Shown here: positions 6,657 to 14,360 of the stretch, one piece after another
How the letters are laid out: each line of letters starts with the position of its first letter
Position numbering within the stretch: the stretch's first letter is position 1
Assembly: GCA_947364965.1 (NCBI GenBank)
Contig: CANAUU010000003.1
Span: forward strand, 1-29,710
Direction: 5' to 3'
Origin: an uncultured Candidatus Saccharibacteria bacterium
GTDB lineage: Bacteria; Patescibacteriota; Saccharimonadia; Saccharimonadales; Saccharimonadaceae
DNA length: 29,710 bases
Program-made: the position numbers and the translations under genes
The notes under the pieces: generated by a model
Databases searched by the model: none
Seen by the model: only the letters and a program-made list of their open reading frames with translations
What the model was told of the DNA's origin: nothing

Positions 6657-8531
6657 TTACTCCTCCATTTCATCCAAAATTTTTTCCATTCCACCGATAA
6701 TTGAACGTACCCCAAGTAGCTCTAGCCGCGACAATCGCCCCTCCAACTCACTCATCAAATCATCCATCATGTGTCGCAAAGTTCCCGTCTTCTCAACTAT
6801 TGTCGCCATTGGTTTTGGATCCTCGCCCAGAATACCGCCGGTGCCATGACTCAACTCCCTATTAGGACCAGGTTCTAGTCCCTCCATGGCGTCGCCGTCC
6901 GAACGCATTTCCGCCATTCGCATTAACATCTCGCGCAGCATACATACACGGATAATTCGTTCTAACCCACCTCCTCCAAATGCCACGTCGCACATGTCGA
7001 ACCGATGAATCTCATTGATTTCTGCCTCCGTCGGAATACGACTAAGCTCCTTCGTTAAATCACGAATCGCAAACATCAATGACCGCTCATTCTCATTCAT
7101 CATGGCACGCTGGTCACCATAAGACAAGCTTCTTTTTGCCAGCATCACTAGCGTCCCTTTATCACCAATCTTCTCTTGGTATAGCGCCGCCGCTGGCAGA
7201 TTCTCCCTTTCGTCCACTTGTTTCCAGGTCAACCACCGCTTCGCAATCAATGATTCCCGTGCGTAAGCCACCACCATATCCTCACAGCTGGCCCATGCAT
7301 TCCGACTCGTGCTTAGTCGCATTTTCGTCATCAAGTCACTGACGTCAACCGGCGTTTTCCTGTACTCCGACTGCTTGATATTGAGCGCAAACAGCTTTCT
7401 AGCATCTTTCCCGGAATCACGCTTATTGCCCGGCATCCGCCGCACCTGACGTATTTTCATCTCCTGATGCAACGCCGCTACCATTTCGATTCGTTTGCTG
7501 TTCGCTACAAAATCAAGCACCTTCACTCGCGTCTTACCTTCCGCACGCCGCAAGCCCCGACCCAGTTGTTGCTCAAACACATTTCGCGAAACTACATTCT
7601 TGAGAAAAGCAACAATACTAAGCGATGGTAAATCAACGCCTTCGTTCAGTTTCTGCACCGAACAAACCGCCTCAATTTCCCCGTCTCGCAACTGTTCCAG
7701 AATCTCCGCGCTCGCTTGGGGTGTCGTTCGACCGGAAACCACTTTCGCTTTCTCACCATACAACGCCGCAATCTGCTCCGCATGATGTACAGTCTGACAA
7801 TAAATCATTACTGCGGGTTGCCTCTCTTTTGTTGCTTCCCGCTTAATGATTTTCACGATACCTTCATCGTCAAAATCTACTGACACTCGCTGATTTAACT
7901 GCGTCATATTTATTATCGAGGTTCCGTCCTCCAGTCCATCGATCATCAAATAATAATCGACCGACGCCAGCCAACCAGCCAAAATCCCGTCGATGATATC
8001 CATTTCGTACATGACTCGGCCAAACAGCGTCTCCACTCTCTGGCCATCCCTCCGAAACGGCGTCGCCGTTAACCCTAACAAAAACTCTGGCCGAAAATAT
8101 GTTATTGTCGGCTCATAAGTTTCCGCCCGAGAATGATGCGCTTCATCGGTCACAATGTAGTCGAATTCATCCACGGCAAAAAGTTCCCGTCGTCCCAGCA
8201 TCGTCTGGAAGCTCGCAAACAAGAAATCCACCGGTTCCGATCTCGTCTTAAGGCTAACTTTCTCGGCGCTACTCACAAACAAGCCATATGACCTCTCTGT
8301 CCCGAAGTACTCCATAAATCTCTTTTTCGCCTGCAACAAGATATCACTATTATGACATAAGAATAAAACTCGCGCGCCAGGGTGTTCCATCAAAAATTGC
8401 TCTATATCCGCCATCGCAGTCACAGTCTTTCCTAAGCCACACGCCAAAGAAACAATCCCTCGCCGCTCTCCATGCCGACGCGCCTCCGCTAATGCTTCCA
8501 CGCATTCCTGCTGATAAGGTCTCAGTTTCAT
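6657..8531 (-). CDS. DEAH-box superfamily II helicase
   Basis: 624 aa. Seen: Q-motif-like start MKLRPYQQE, Walker A ACGLGKT (30-36), motif II DEAH (129-132), motif III LTATP (154-158) and motif VI QQLGRGLRR. This is the SSL2/type III restriction-like layout of two RecA domains with no nuclease domain visible. The C-terminal 230 residues are helical and unrecognised. Likely an ATP-dependent nucleic acid translocase in the cytoplasm. It is monocistronic, with its own TTGACA promoter and a terminator, and no methylase, nuclease or specificity subunit lies beside it. A repair, RNA or solitary defence role is possible; I cannot choose. Base composition is more balanced than in pyrG next door. Confidence 0.8.
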   Translation of the reverse strand: MKLRPYQQECVEALAEARRHGERRGIVSLACGLGKTVTAMADIEQFLMEHPGARVLFLCHNSDILLQAKKRFMEYFGTERSYGLFVSSAEKVSLKTRSEPVDFLFASFQTMLGRRELFAVDEFDYIVTDEAHHSRAETYEPTITYFRPEFLLGLTATPFRRDGQRVETLFGRVMYEMDIIDGILAGWLASVDYYLMIDGLEDGTSIINMTQLNQRVSVDFDDEGIVKIIKREATKERQPAVMIYCQTVHHAEQIAALYGEKAKVVSGRTTPQASAEILEQLRDGEIEAVCSVQKLNEGVDLPSLSIVAFLKNVVSRNVFEQQLGRGLRRAEGKTRVKVLDFVANSKRIEMVAALHQEMKIRQVRRMPGNKRDSGKDARKLFALNIKQSEYRKTPVDVSDLMTKMRLSTSRNAWASCEDMVVAYARESLIAKRWLTWKQVDERENLPAAALYQEKIGDKGTLVMLAKRSLSYGDQRAMMNENERSLMFAIRDLTKELSRIPTEAEINEIHRFDMCDVAFGGGGLERIIRVCMLREMLMRMAEMRSDGDAMEGLEPGPNRELSHGTGGILGEDPKPMATIVEKTGTLRHMMDDLMSELEGRLSRLELLGVRSIIGGMEKILDEMEE

Positions 8532-8558
8532 CCAATTCCCCCTAATCTAATTTTTGGA

Positions 8559-8588
8559 ATAGTAATCTCTTAAGTTTCTAGTTGTCAA
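8559..8588 (-). promoter_or_regulatory. Promoter of the helicase gene
   Basis: On the minus strand, TTGACA (8588-8583), an 18-nt spacer and TACTAT (8564-8559). The start codon at 8531 follows a GGGGGA site. The rest of 8589-8740 holds only a weak GC-rich hairpin after pyrG without a U run. Confidence 0.55.
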
Positions 8589-8740
8589 ACATCTCCGAGC
8601 ACATCGTCACCTCACACATAACAACTTCGATTTTCAATTATATCAGATTTTTCATTTTACGCAACCGCAACCGCCCCGATGCGTCCTCTGTACTTTTGTA
8701 GAATACCGGCAGCCGCCTAACTCGCCACCGGCCGCAATCC

Positions 8741-10408
8741 CTACAAACTCGCCACAAACTCCCTAAACAGCGGATGGACGTTCAACGGCCGCGATTTCAG
8801 CTCTGGATGTGCCTGTGTCCCAACGAAGAATTTACACTCCGGCGCCTCGACAAACTCCACCAGCTTCCCATCCGGCGACGTCCCCGCGACCACCACCCCG
8901 CCTTTCTCAATCTCCGGTAAGAACTTCTGGTTCACCTCGTAGCGATGGCGATGCCGCTCGACCACCTCATCTGTTCCATAAATCTCCGCCACTTTCGAGC
9001 CCTTCACAAGCCGCGCCGGACAATTCCCCAGTCGCATCGTCCCGCCTGTCGATTCCTTCCCCTTCTGCCCTTCCATAATATATATTACGTTCGCACCTTC
9101 ACCCGCGCCAAACTCCTCCGAATTCAAGCGCTCCGCCCCCTTATTCTCTCCGTTCAACAACGCAAAACCTTTCCGCGCCGCCGCCACGCAAGCCATCTGC
9201 ATCCCCAGGCACAACCCCAGATACGGCTTGTCATGCTCCAGCGCATAGGTCGCCGCCCGAATCTTCCCCTCCGCACCGCGCACCCCGAATCCGCCCGGCA
9301 CCACCAGCCCGTCCACCTTCGCGAAATCTTCATCCGTTGCCTCTTCCGCGTTCAACCAGACAATCTCTAGATTCACCTTGTCCCACGCCGCCGCCGCTTT
9401 CAGCGCCTCCGTCACGCAGATATAGGCATCCTCATTCCCCACATATTTCGCCACCAACCCCACGCGAACCGTCTTCGCCCACTTCTTCGCCCGAAGCCGC
9501 GAAAACTCCTCCCACTTCGACATATCTGGTTCTGTATCATCATCCACAAACTTATTCAAAATCTGAAGCACCCCCGATTTCAAAACATTAAACGGCACAT
9601 CATACACCGATTCAATATCTGGCAGATTCAACACCGCCTCCCCCGGAATCCCCGAGAACGCCGCAATTTTCTCGCACATCGACCGTGGCGCCGGCTGCTC
9701 CGTCCGACACACCACCACATCCGGAATAATCCCAAACCCGCGCAAATCCTTCAGCGCATTCTGCGCCGGCTTCGTCTTCAACTCTTTCGACGTATTAATC
9801 CACGGCACATACACCACATGCACATACAAACAATTCTCCCGCCCCACCCGGTTCGCAAATAGCCGAATCGCCTCAATAAACGACAGCCCCTCATAATCCC
9901 CCACCGTCCCGCCAATCTCCACGATATGCACGTCCGAATCCTTCCCCGCCATCGCAATCTTCTCCTGGACAAGGTCCGTAAAATGCGGAATCATCTGCAC
10001 CGTCCGCCCATGGAAGCCCCCGCTCCGCTCTTTCTCAATCAATTCCTGATATAACGCCCCCGACAAAACCGACGAATATCGCGACGTCTCGAAGTCAAGA
10101 AACCTCTCATAATGCCCAAGGTCGAGATCCGTCTCCTTCCCGTCTGCCGTCACAAAACACTCCCCGTGCTCGACCGGATTCAAAAGTCCCGCATCCACGT
10201 TCAGATACGGGTCACATTTCTGAATCGAAACCTTAAACCCCTTCGCCTTCAAAATCGCCCCAATCGACGCCGCCGTAATCCCCTTCCCCACCCCCGACAA
10301 AACTCCCCCCGTCACAAAAATATATTTCGGCATCCCACCCCGCTCGATATTCCGCCCCTTGCTAGAGCTCCGCTTCGCATTGTTTTTCGTTTCTTTTTTA
10401 TCTTTCAT
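8741..10408 (-). CDS. pyrG: CTP synthase (glutamine-hydrolysing)
   Basis: 555 aa. It converts UTP to CTP using ATP and glutamine, the last step of pyrimidine nucleotide synthesis. Seen: an N-terminal synthetase domain with the P-loop GGVLSGVGKG and the EIGGTVGDYE segment, and a C-terminal class I amidotransferase domain with GGFGVRG, the nucleophile motif LCLGMQMA and the HPE motif HPELKSRP. The ATG at 10408 is chosen because GGGAGGTG lies about 6 nt upstream. This gives a 25-residue Lys/Arg/Asn-rich extension before the usual start MPKYIFVTGG, which is itself preceded by a weaker G-rich site. An upstream in-frame start at 10489 would lie at the promoter and is rejected. Confidence 0.96.
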   Translation of the reverse strand: MKDKKETKNNAKRSSSKGRNIERGGMPKYIFVTGGVLSGVGKGITAASIGAILKAKGFKVSIQKCDPYLNVDAGLLNPVEHGECFVTADGKETDLDLGHYERFLDFETSRYSSVLSGALYQELIEKERSGGFHGRTVQMIPHFTDLVQEKIAMAGKDSDVHIVEIGGTVGDYEGLSFIEAIRLFANRVGRENCLYVHVVYVPWINTSKELKTKPAQNALKDLRGFGIIPDVVVCRTEQPAPRSMCEKIAAFSGIPGEAVLNLPDIESVYDVPFNVLKSGVLQILNKFVDDDTEPDMSKWEEFSRLRAKKWAKTVRVGLVAKYVGNEDAYICVTEALKAAAAWDKVNLEIVWLNAEEATDEDFAKVDGLVVPGGFGVRGAEGKIRAATYALEHDKPYLGLCLGMQMACVAAARKGFALLNGENKGAERLNSEEFGAGEGANVIYIMEGQKGKESTGGTMRLGNCPARLVKGSKVAEIYGTDEVVERHRHRYEVNQKFLPEIEKGGVVVAGTSPDGKLVEFVEAPECKFFVGTQAHPELKSRPLNVHPLFREFVASL

Positions 10409-10460
10409 TTGGGCACCTCCCTCGATTAGATTAACTCTTTTCGCCCACACTTCCTCCCCC

Positions 10461-10489
10461 ATCATACCATAAGCCCCATCCCCCGCCAA
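10461..10489 (-). promoter_or_regulatory. Promoter of pyrG
   Basis: On the minus strand, TTGGCG (10489-10484), a 17-nt spacer and TATGAT (10466-10461) preceded by TGG (extended -10). The predicted leader is about 45 nt. It is back-to-back with the rightward promoter at 10524. Confidence 0.5.
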
Positions 10490-10523
10490 GCCTAGACCTT
10501 TCCCACTTTAACCAACTTCAGTA

Positions 10524-10552
10524 TTGACAAATCAATCAATCTATGCTACAAT
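10524..10552 (+). promoter_or_regulatory. Strong promoter of the split unknown gene
   Basis: TTGACA (10524-10529), a 17-nt spacer and TACAAT (10547-10552). The predicted start near 10559 leaves a leader of about 95 nt, unusual in a window where many genes appear leaderless. Confidence 0.7.
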
Positions 10553-10576
10553 CAGATCACGGATGCTAACCCACCC

Positions 10577-10626
10577 GCAATTTTTGGTGAAAACGACCAA
10601 CAACGGTCAAACCCACTAAAAATTGC
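10577..10626 (+). promoter_or_regulatory. Structured 5' leader hairpin
   Basis: The 13-bp arms 10577-10589 and 10614-10626 pair fully (one G-U valid in plus-strand RNA) and enclose a second small hairpin, GACC-AACAAC-GGUC. The structure ends 14 nt before an AAGGAGG site at 10640-10646. It has no U run, so it is not a terminator. It may be a stabiliser, a protein site or a ligand-responsive element; no known riboswitch recognised. Confidence 0.55.
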
Positions 10627-10653
10627 AAATCTATTTTACAAGGAGGTTTTAGC

Positions 10654-11199
10654 ATGAACGTGTCCTTTAATAACGATGGCCCCGTCAAAGTCAGCCAAAC
10701 CGACTTCGACGCCTACCGCACCCTTTTCGGCAAGAACCGCCCCGACTTCGACGCCCTCGTCGTCAACTGGCTCGACGAACGCAACCCCGACGGCCTCCGC
10801 CGCCTCTGCCTCCGCGACATCCCGTGTCAGAGCAGTCTCCGCCCCAGCGCTCACGCCTACCACCAGACTGATATGTCTCTCGGACGATTCAATAATCTTT
10901 GGGTAGAAAACAAATCGTCGTTCACCCCTCACCTTGAGCATCGTCCCAAGCTCCTCCAGGAACTCATCGACGAGTTCACTTTTACCCTCGAGAATAATCG
11001 TCTCGGCGACTGCACTTACAGCCAAAGGAACATCGACCAGCTCATCAAATACCTCATCCAACGCATCGACGAAAAAAACCAGCCGCCAGCTCCTCCTGCA
11101 TCATTCCCGCTGGAAGCCCGGCGCCTACCAACCCGAAAACACCACATCCCTTTTGGGCGACATCATCGACCCGAAACTGCCCGCCTGGATCCGTTCTGA
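10654..11199 (+). CDS. Unknown protein, N-terminal part (frame changes at an A7 run)
   Basis: The ATG at 10654 follows AAGGAGG by 7 nt and a strong promoter, so this start is well supported. The frame codes for a plausible soluble protein (FDAYRTLFGKNRPDFDALVV, then NIDQLIKYLIQRIDEK) up to the A7 run at 11072-11078. The last 40 residues of this frame (Pro/Arg/His-rich) look non-native, while the continuing protein lies in the +1 frame. Removing one A would join both into a protein of about 354 aa. The shift may be an assembly error, a phase-variable tract, RNA polymerase slippage or programmed frameshifting. I recognise no family, signal peptide or membrane segment. The terminator lies at 11746. 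Confidence 0.6.
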   Translation: MNVSFNNDGPVKVSQTDFDAYRTLFGKNRPDFDALVVNWLDERNPDGLRRLCLRDIPCQSSLRPSAHAYHQTDMSLGRFNNLWVENKSSFTPHLEHRPKLLQELIDEFTFTLENNRLGDCTYSQRNIDQLIKYLIQRIDEKNQPPAPPASFPLEARRLPTRKHHIPFGRHHRPETARLDPF

Positions 11200-11719
11200 C
11201 CTCTGGGATACTCTCAAGGCCCAGCTTCAGAAAGAAGCCAATCTCTGCCACAAAGCCCTCCGCCCCAGCCCCTTCAAGAAAAACTCCACCAACACCGACG
11301 CCGATCCCATCCGCTCCATCGGTACCCTTATCTACCGCTCCGGACTCGAAATCATCGCCCTCTCCGCCACCCAACAATTCATCGGCATCTACTCCGTCAA
11401 ATGCAACGAAGCAGATTTCACTCCACTCATTCCCATCATCAAGTTCTTGGAAGAAATCCTCCCGAAAAACCTCGCCTACACCCCCGGCCACGAGATGATC
11501 CGTATCGCCCCCTACCTCCCCGACGATGAAGCTGCTTTCATCTACGCCCGCCACCACCTCTTAAGCCACGAGGAAGAAACCTTCTCCTTCATGGCAGATG
11601 AGTGGCGCCGTTTCCTCTACTGGCTGCGCGGTCTGACCACCTCCATCCACCCCGACGACACCGAGCTCCTCGCCGAAATCGACCACGCCCTCCCGAAAAC
11701 TCTCCCCACCCACGAATAA
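10934..11719 (+). CDS. Unknown protein, C-terminal part (in frame after the A7 run)
   Basis: This frame is open from 10934, but its first 45 or so residues are Ser/Thr-rich read-through of the preceding frame, and the ATG at 10934 has no Shine-Dalgarno site. Real coding probably begins after 11078, with SRQLLLHHSRWKPGAY, and runs to the TAA at 11719. The sequence looks like a mixed alpha/beta soluble domain (SIGTLIYRSGLEIIALSATQ, then DDEAAFIYARHHLLSHEEE and WRRFLYWLRGLTT). It should be read as the second half of the 10654 gene, not as a separate gene. No family recognised. The gene is alone in its transcription unit, between the pyrG promoter and a terminator. Confidence 0.5.
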   Translation: MSIVPSSSRNSSTSSLLPSRIIVSATALTAKGTSTSSSNTSSNASTKKTSRQLLLHHSRWKPGAYQPENTTSLLGDIIDPKLPAWIRSDLWDTLKAQLQKEANLCHKALRPSPFKKNSTNTDADPIRSIGTLIYRSGLEIIALSATQQFIGIYSVKCNEADFTPLIPIIKFLEEILPKNLAYTPGHEMIRIAPYLPDDEAAFIYARHHLLSHEEETFSFMADEWRRFLYWLRGLTTSIHPDDTELLAEIDHALPKTLPTHE

Positions 11720-11745
11720 ATCGACCATCGTAAACCACAAAAATC

Positions 11746-11771
11746 GGGCTGGCGAATTTCGCCAGCCCTTT
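11746..11771 (+). terminator. Terminator of the split unknown gene
   Basis: The 10-bp perfect stem GGGCTGGCGA with its complement (11746-11755/11759-11768) closes a 3-nt loop and is followed by TTTGCTTTG. It lies 27 bp after the stop. Confidence 0.75.
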
Positions 11772-11848
11772 GCTTTGATTACTAAAAACCCAAATCCGAA
11801 CCCTGTCAAAAGCTCGCCAAATCTCTATTGGCAATACTCTCGAAAAAT

Positions 11849-12484
11849 TCAGCCCACAAAACGAGCCCGCAGCACTCCTGGCACCACGACGCAAGTCAAC
11901 AATACCAGAGCCACCAGAACTATCACGACGAATGTCCGATTCTCACGTACAAAACGTTTTATCGACAACCACCAGCCATGTATACGCTCCTGGCAAATCA
12001 CCCCCAACAAGCCTCCTTCTACCGGCTGCTGAGTCTTCCGCAGAATCGTCAGCGGAATTACCATCAGCACCACCGGCACCAGCGCCAGTGCCGCGTTCGC
12101 AATCCAACGCCGCGTTGCCCAGCCATAAGCCAGCATCAACAGCAGCGCCAAAATTGCCACGCTCATCGCCTGTAGTATCTTCGTCCGGCTGCCCTTCGTC
12201 CCCGACATCCTGACGAAAATCCCCACCGACATAATCGCCGTGGTCACCATCAAGACATTCAGATACCGCAACCGCAGTCCTGCATTCCAAAAGATATTGC
12301 ACAGATTCAGCGGCAAATAGCCCCACAAATCATCCAGCGCCATATTCAGACGCCCCGACGACGCGCTAATGCCGTCCAGCACCACCACTTCCAGCATCGT
12401 CGCAACCGCGACCGCCAGCAGCAGCCCGAGCACCACGCTCATCACGTAGTACCCCCTCAAGGTCTTGTCATACATCTTTTTCAT
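11849..12484 (-). CDS. Five-helix membrane protein of unknown function
   Basis: 211 aa, family not recognised. About five hydrophobic segments: residues 13-37 (VMSVVLGLLLAVAVATMLEV), then around 74-92, 104-124, 128-149 and 186-206. A short basic N-terminus (MKKMYDKTLRG) and a charged loop before the last helix (SIKRFVRENR) suggest a cytoplasmic N-terminus. The ATG has AAAGGAGAG about 7 nt upstream. It is read from a consensus promoter more than 300 bp away, leaving a long leader with hairpins, so its expression is likely controlled after initiation (inference). It converges with the split unknown gene. There is no signal of transport or enzymatic motifs. Confidence 0.6.
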   Translation of the reverse strand: MKKMYDKTLRGYYVMSVVLGLLLAVAVATMLEVVVLDGISASSGRLNMALDDLWGYLPLNLCNIFWNAGLRLRYLNVLMVTTAIMSVGIFVRMSGTKGSRTKILQAMSVAILALLLMLAYGWATRRWIANAALALVPVVLMVIPLTILRKTQQPVEGGLLGVICQERIHGWWLSIKRFVRENRTFVVIVLVALVLLTCVVVPGVLRARFVG

Positions 12485-12793
12485 TTCTAGCTCTCCTTTC
12501 TCGGGAACGGACGAGGATTTTACCCTAGCTCTCGACCAAATTCCGGCACCATTCCGGCAACCACCTTCAGCCTGCGCCTCCCTAAATTTTTACCTCTTGA
12601 GCCTCTACTCTCTTCGCTTCCTTGTTGCTGAACCACACTCGCAGTCGCAACCCGCAGGAATCTCCGATTTCGATGAAAAAGACCGCCTCTCGCGAAGCAG
12701 CACAGAAACCATCTTCCACAAAAAACACAGCCTCTGTGCTACTCCGCACAGTAATCAAATTCCAAAAGTTCATAGGAATTCATCGACCCCTAC
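12485..12793 (-). promoter_or_regulatory. Long 5' leader with possible attenuator
   Basis: About 310 nt of leader separate the promoter at 12800-12828 from the gene at 12484. Early in it, CACAG-AGG-CTGTG followed by six T (12738-12720) forms a small terminator. A competing 10-bp helix between 12733-12742 and 12697-12706 (one G-U) would break it. Further down, a near-direct repeat of ATTCCGGCA-type sequence lies around 12540-12560. I looked for a T-box and could not confirm its conserved core. Confidence 0.4.
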
Positions 12794-12799
12794 ATTATC

Positions 12800-12828
12800 A
12801 TTATAGCACACCTTCCTAATTTTGTCAA
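12800..12828 (-). promoter_or_regulatory. Consensus promoter of the 11849-12484 gene
   Basis: On the minus strand, TTGACA (12828-12823), a 17-nt spacer and TATAAT (12805-12800): a perfect sigma70-type promoter, predicted start near 12793. Confidence 0.75.
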
Positions 12829-12877
12829 TAGAAACCGTTCTAGCGCCCATACATTCTATCCCTCGCCCCACAAACTC

Positions 12878-12886
12878 TGCTATAAT
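12878..12886 (+). promoter_or_regulatory. Extended -10 of a leaderless gene
   Basis: TGC TATAAT ends at 12886 and the ATG starts at 12893, six bases later, so the predicted transcript begins at or next to the start codon. No Shine-Dalgarno site is present. Confidence 0.6.
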
Positions 12887-12892
12887 ATCCCT

Positions 12893-13693
12893 ATGAATAC
12901 ACCTTCCCAACCCACAAAAATCAATCCCACCAAAGCACCCATAGACCCTGCCCCTGAACGCCTCTCCCTCACGCCTCCGAAGCTCCTCCTCCCAACTCTC
13001 GCCTGCCTCCTCATCACCGCCGTCCTCTACTTCCTCAACTATCAATATTATCTCGCCGCCCATCTGCCTATCCAACTCCGAGACATAATCGCCATCCTCG
13101 CCACATTCCTCATCCCCGCCCTTAGCCTCTTCCTCCTCCATCGCCTACTCGAAGTCGTTATCCTTTACCGTGCCTTCCGCCCAAGTCACCTTCTCTCCAT
13201 TCTCGCCATCATTCTCTCCGCCGCCATTTTTTATACTAGTGACGCCGTCTATTTCTGGGGTATCCTCTATTTTCTTGCCCTTATTGTCTTTATTGCCTCC
13301 ATCACCTTCCAAAAGAAACACTCCCTCGCCACTAACCCCGCCCACTTTCACAGCTCCCTCCTCTGCACCGCCAGCGCCAGTCTCATCCTCGGTTTCATAA
13401 ATATGGTCATCGTCGCTATTGGTGCCTTCAGTCATAGCGAGTCCGCTCTCATGATCATCCTACTCTCCGTCGTCATCATCGCTACCCTCCCCCTCCAACT
13501 TTTCCTCGCCTTCCTCTGTCTAGCCAAGCTCACCCCCGCCAAATCTGCCAACCTTCTTTCTCGCTTCGACCTTTTCCTCCTCATCGCCGCCTGCGCTCTC
13601 GCCATCATCTCCACCACCACCTACCTCGTCTATTTCGAACAATCCCTCGCTAGTCAATATTCCAACCAACCCTGCTGCCACCATACCAACTAA
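12893..13693 (+). CDS. Seven-helix membrane protein of unknown function
   Basis: 266 aa, family not recognised. A Pro/Thr-rich cytoplasmic tail (residues 1-30) is followed by about seven hydrophobic segments (from LLLPTLACLLITAVLYFLNY near 31-50 to LFLLIAACALAIISTTTYLV near 224-246). The C-terminus ends in a short His/Cys-containing tail (NQPCCHHTN) that could bind a metal, though this is only a hint. There are no transporter signatures, and charged residues within the helices are few. The gene is monocistronic and predicted leaderless. Its coding strand is extremely C-rich (by hand count, 27 C and 6 G in 13501-13560), as for other rightward genes. Confidence 0.65.
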   Translation: MNTPSQPTKINPTKAPIDPAPERLSLTPPKLLLPTLACLLITAVLYFLNYQYYLAAHLPIQLRDIIAILATFLIPALSLFLLHRLLEVVILYRAFRPSHLLSILAIILSAAIFYTSDAVYFWGILYFLALIVFIASITFQKKHSLATNPAHFHSSLLCTASASLILGFINMVIVAIGAFSHSESALMIILLSVVIIATLPLQLFLAFLCLAKLTPAKSANLLSRFDLFLLIAACALAIISTTTYLVYFEQSLASQYSNQPCCHHTN

Positions 13694-13900
13694 CCACTAA
13701 AACTCTATCTAAATCGACCTCCAATCCAGCCCAGCTCAGGCCCCATATCAATATTGCCACCATAGATCATCGCCCGAAACCCCTTCCCGAAATCCCCCTT
13801 TCATGCTATAATCAGCCTATACGGCGCATCGCCCAAGCTAGCCAAAGTTCACCCAAGAGCGAACTTCAGACCGAGTCTGAGCCAGCGCCCAACAACAGAC
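13694..13900 (+). other. Non-coding tRNA-Ser leader with three hairpins
   Basis: TGC TATAAT at 13804-13812 is the likely promoter. Between it and the tRNA are three consecutive small hairpins: GGCG-CAT-CGCC, AAGTTC...GAACTT and CAGAC-CGA-GTCTG. They may be processed away during tRNA maturation or be a small RNA of their own. Nothing else is visible. Confidence 0.45.
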
Positions 13901-13990
13901 GGAAGTGTGTCCGAGTGGTTTAAGGAGCACGCTTGGAAAGCGTGTGTGCGGGCAACCGTACCGGAGGTTCGAATCCTCTCGCTTCCGCCA
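13901..13990 (+). tRNA. tRNA-Ser (anticodon GGA)
   Basis: Class II tRNA of 90 nt with encoded CCA. The acceptor stem GGAAGTG/CGCTTCC pairs with one G-U. The D-arm region contains GAGTGGTTTAAGG, the anticodon loop CTTGGAAAG gives GGA, the long variable arm is GTGCGGGCAACCGTAC, and the T arm is GGAGGTTCGAATCCTCT. It reads UCC and UCU codons. Confidence 0.96.
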
Positions 13991-14240
13991 GGAAGTAATA
14001 AAAATCCGCACCTCGTGTGCGGTATTTTTATTACCTTTTGCTAGAAAGGTTAGGATTAGAACCTCAGAGGTTCGTTATCTCGCGCAGCGAGATTACCTTC
14101 CTCTCGCTTCCGCCAGGAAGTAATAAAAATCCGCACCTCGTGTGCGGTATTTTTATTACCTTTTGCTAGAAAGGTTAGGATTAGAACCTCAGAGGTTCGT
14201 TATCTCGCGCAGCGAGATTACCTTCCTCTCGCTTCCACCA
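13991..14240 (+). repeat. Two tandem 125-bp repeats ending in copies of the tRNA-Ser 3' end
   Basis: Unit 1 (13991-14115) and unit 2 (14116-14240) are identical except for one base near the end (CGCCA versus CACCA). Each unit begins GGAAGTAATA, carries a long terminator-like hairpin, then AACCTCAGAGGTT, then a hairpin ATCTCGC-GCA-GCGAGAT, and ends CCTCTCGCTTCCGCCA, the same 16 bases that end the real tRNA-Ser. GAGGTTCG of the T arm is also repeated, but about 25 bp are inserted between it and CCTCTC. The repeats therefore carry broken tRNA tails. Confidence 0.9.
13995..14034 (+). terminator. tRNA-Ser terminator (second copy at 14120-14159)
   Basis: GTAATAAAAAT-CCGCAC pairs with GTGCGG-T-ATTTTTATTAC across a CTCGT loop with one bulged T. 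The A/T arms give a T run on either strand. Duplicated with the 125-bp repeat. Confidence 0.75.
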
Positions 14241-14360
14241 ATCCTAAACTTCCTTCATGCTTGTGCTTGGTAAATTATCAAGAAGTATGCTACGCTAAAC
14301 TCACGGGCGAATCTTGGTCGCACTGAAGCAACTTAATAAGGGAGGAAGGAGGAGTAGGTT

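Noticed and set aside
6657..8531. Restriction-modification helicase subunit
   Set aside because: DEAH motifs resemble type III/Sau-type helicases, but no nuclease domain, methyltransferase or specificity gene lies nearby.
12582..12773. 63-codon ORF in the long leader as a possible leader peptide
   Set aside because: It has no ribosome binding site, lacks a run of regulatory codons, and overlaps the candidate attenuator stem; kept only as non-coding leader.
12485..12793. T-box riboswitch in the leader of the 11849 gene
   Set aside because: AAGGTGG and CTCGTCC-like stretches were noticed, but the conserved T-box bulge sequence and a specifier loop could not be placed.
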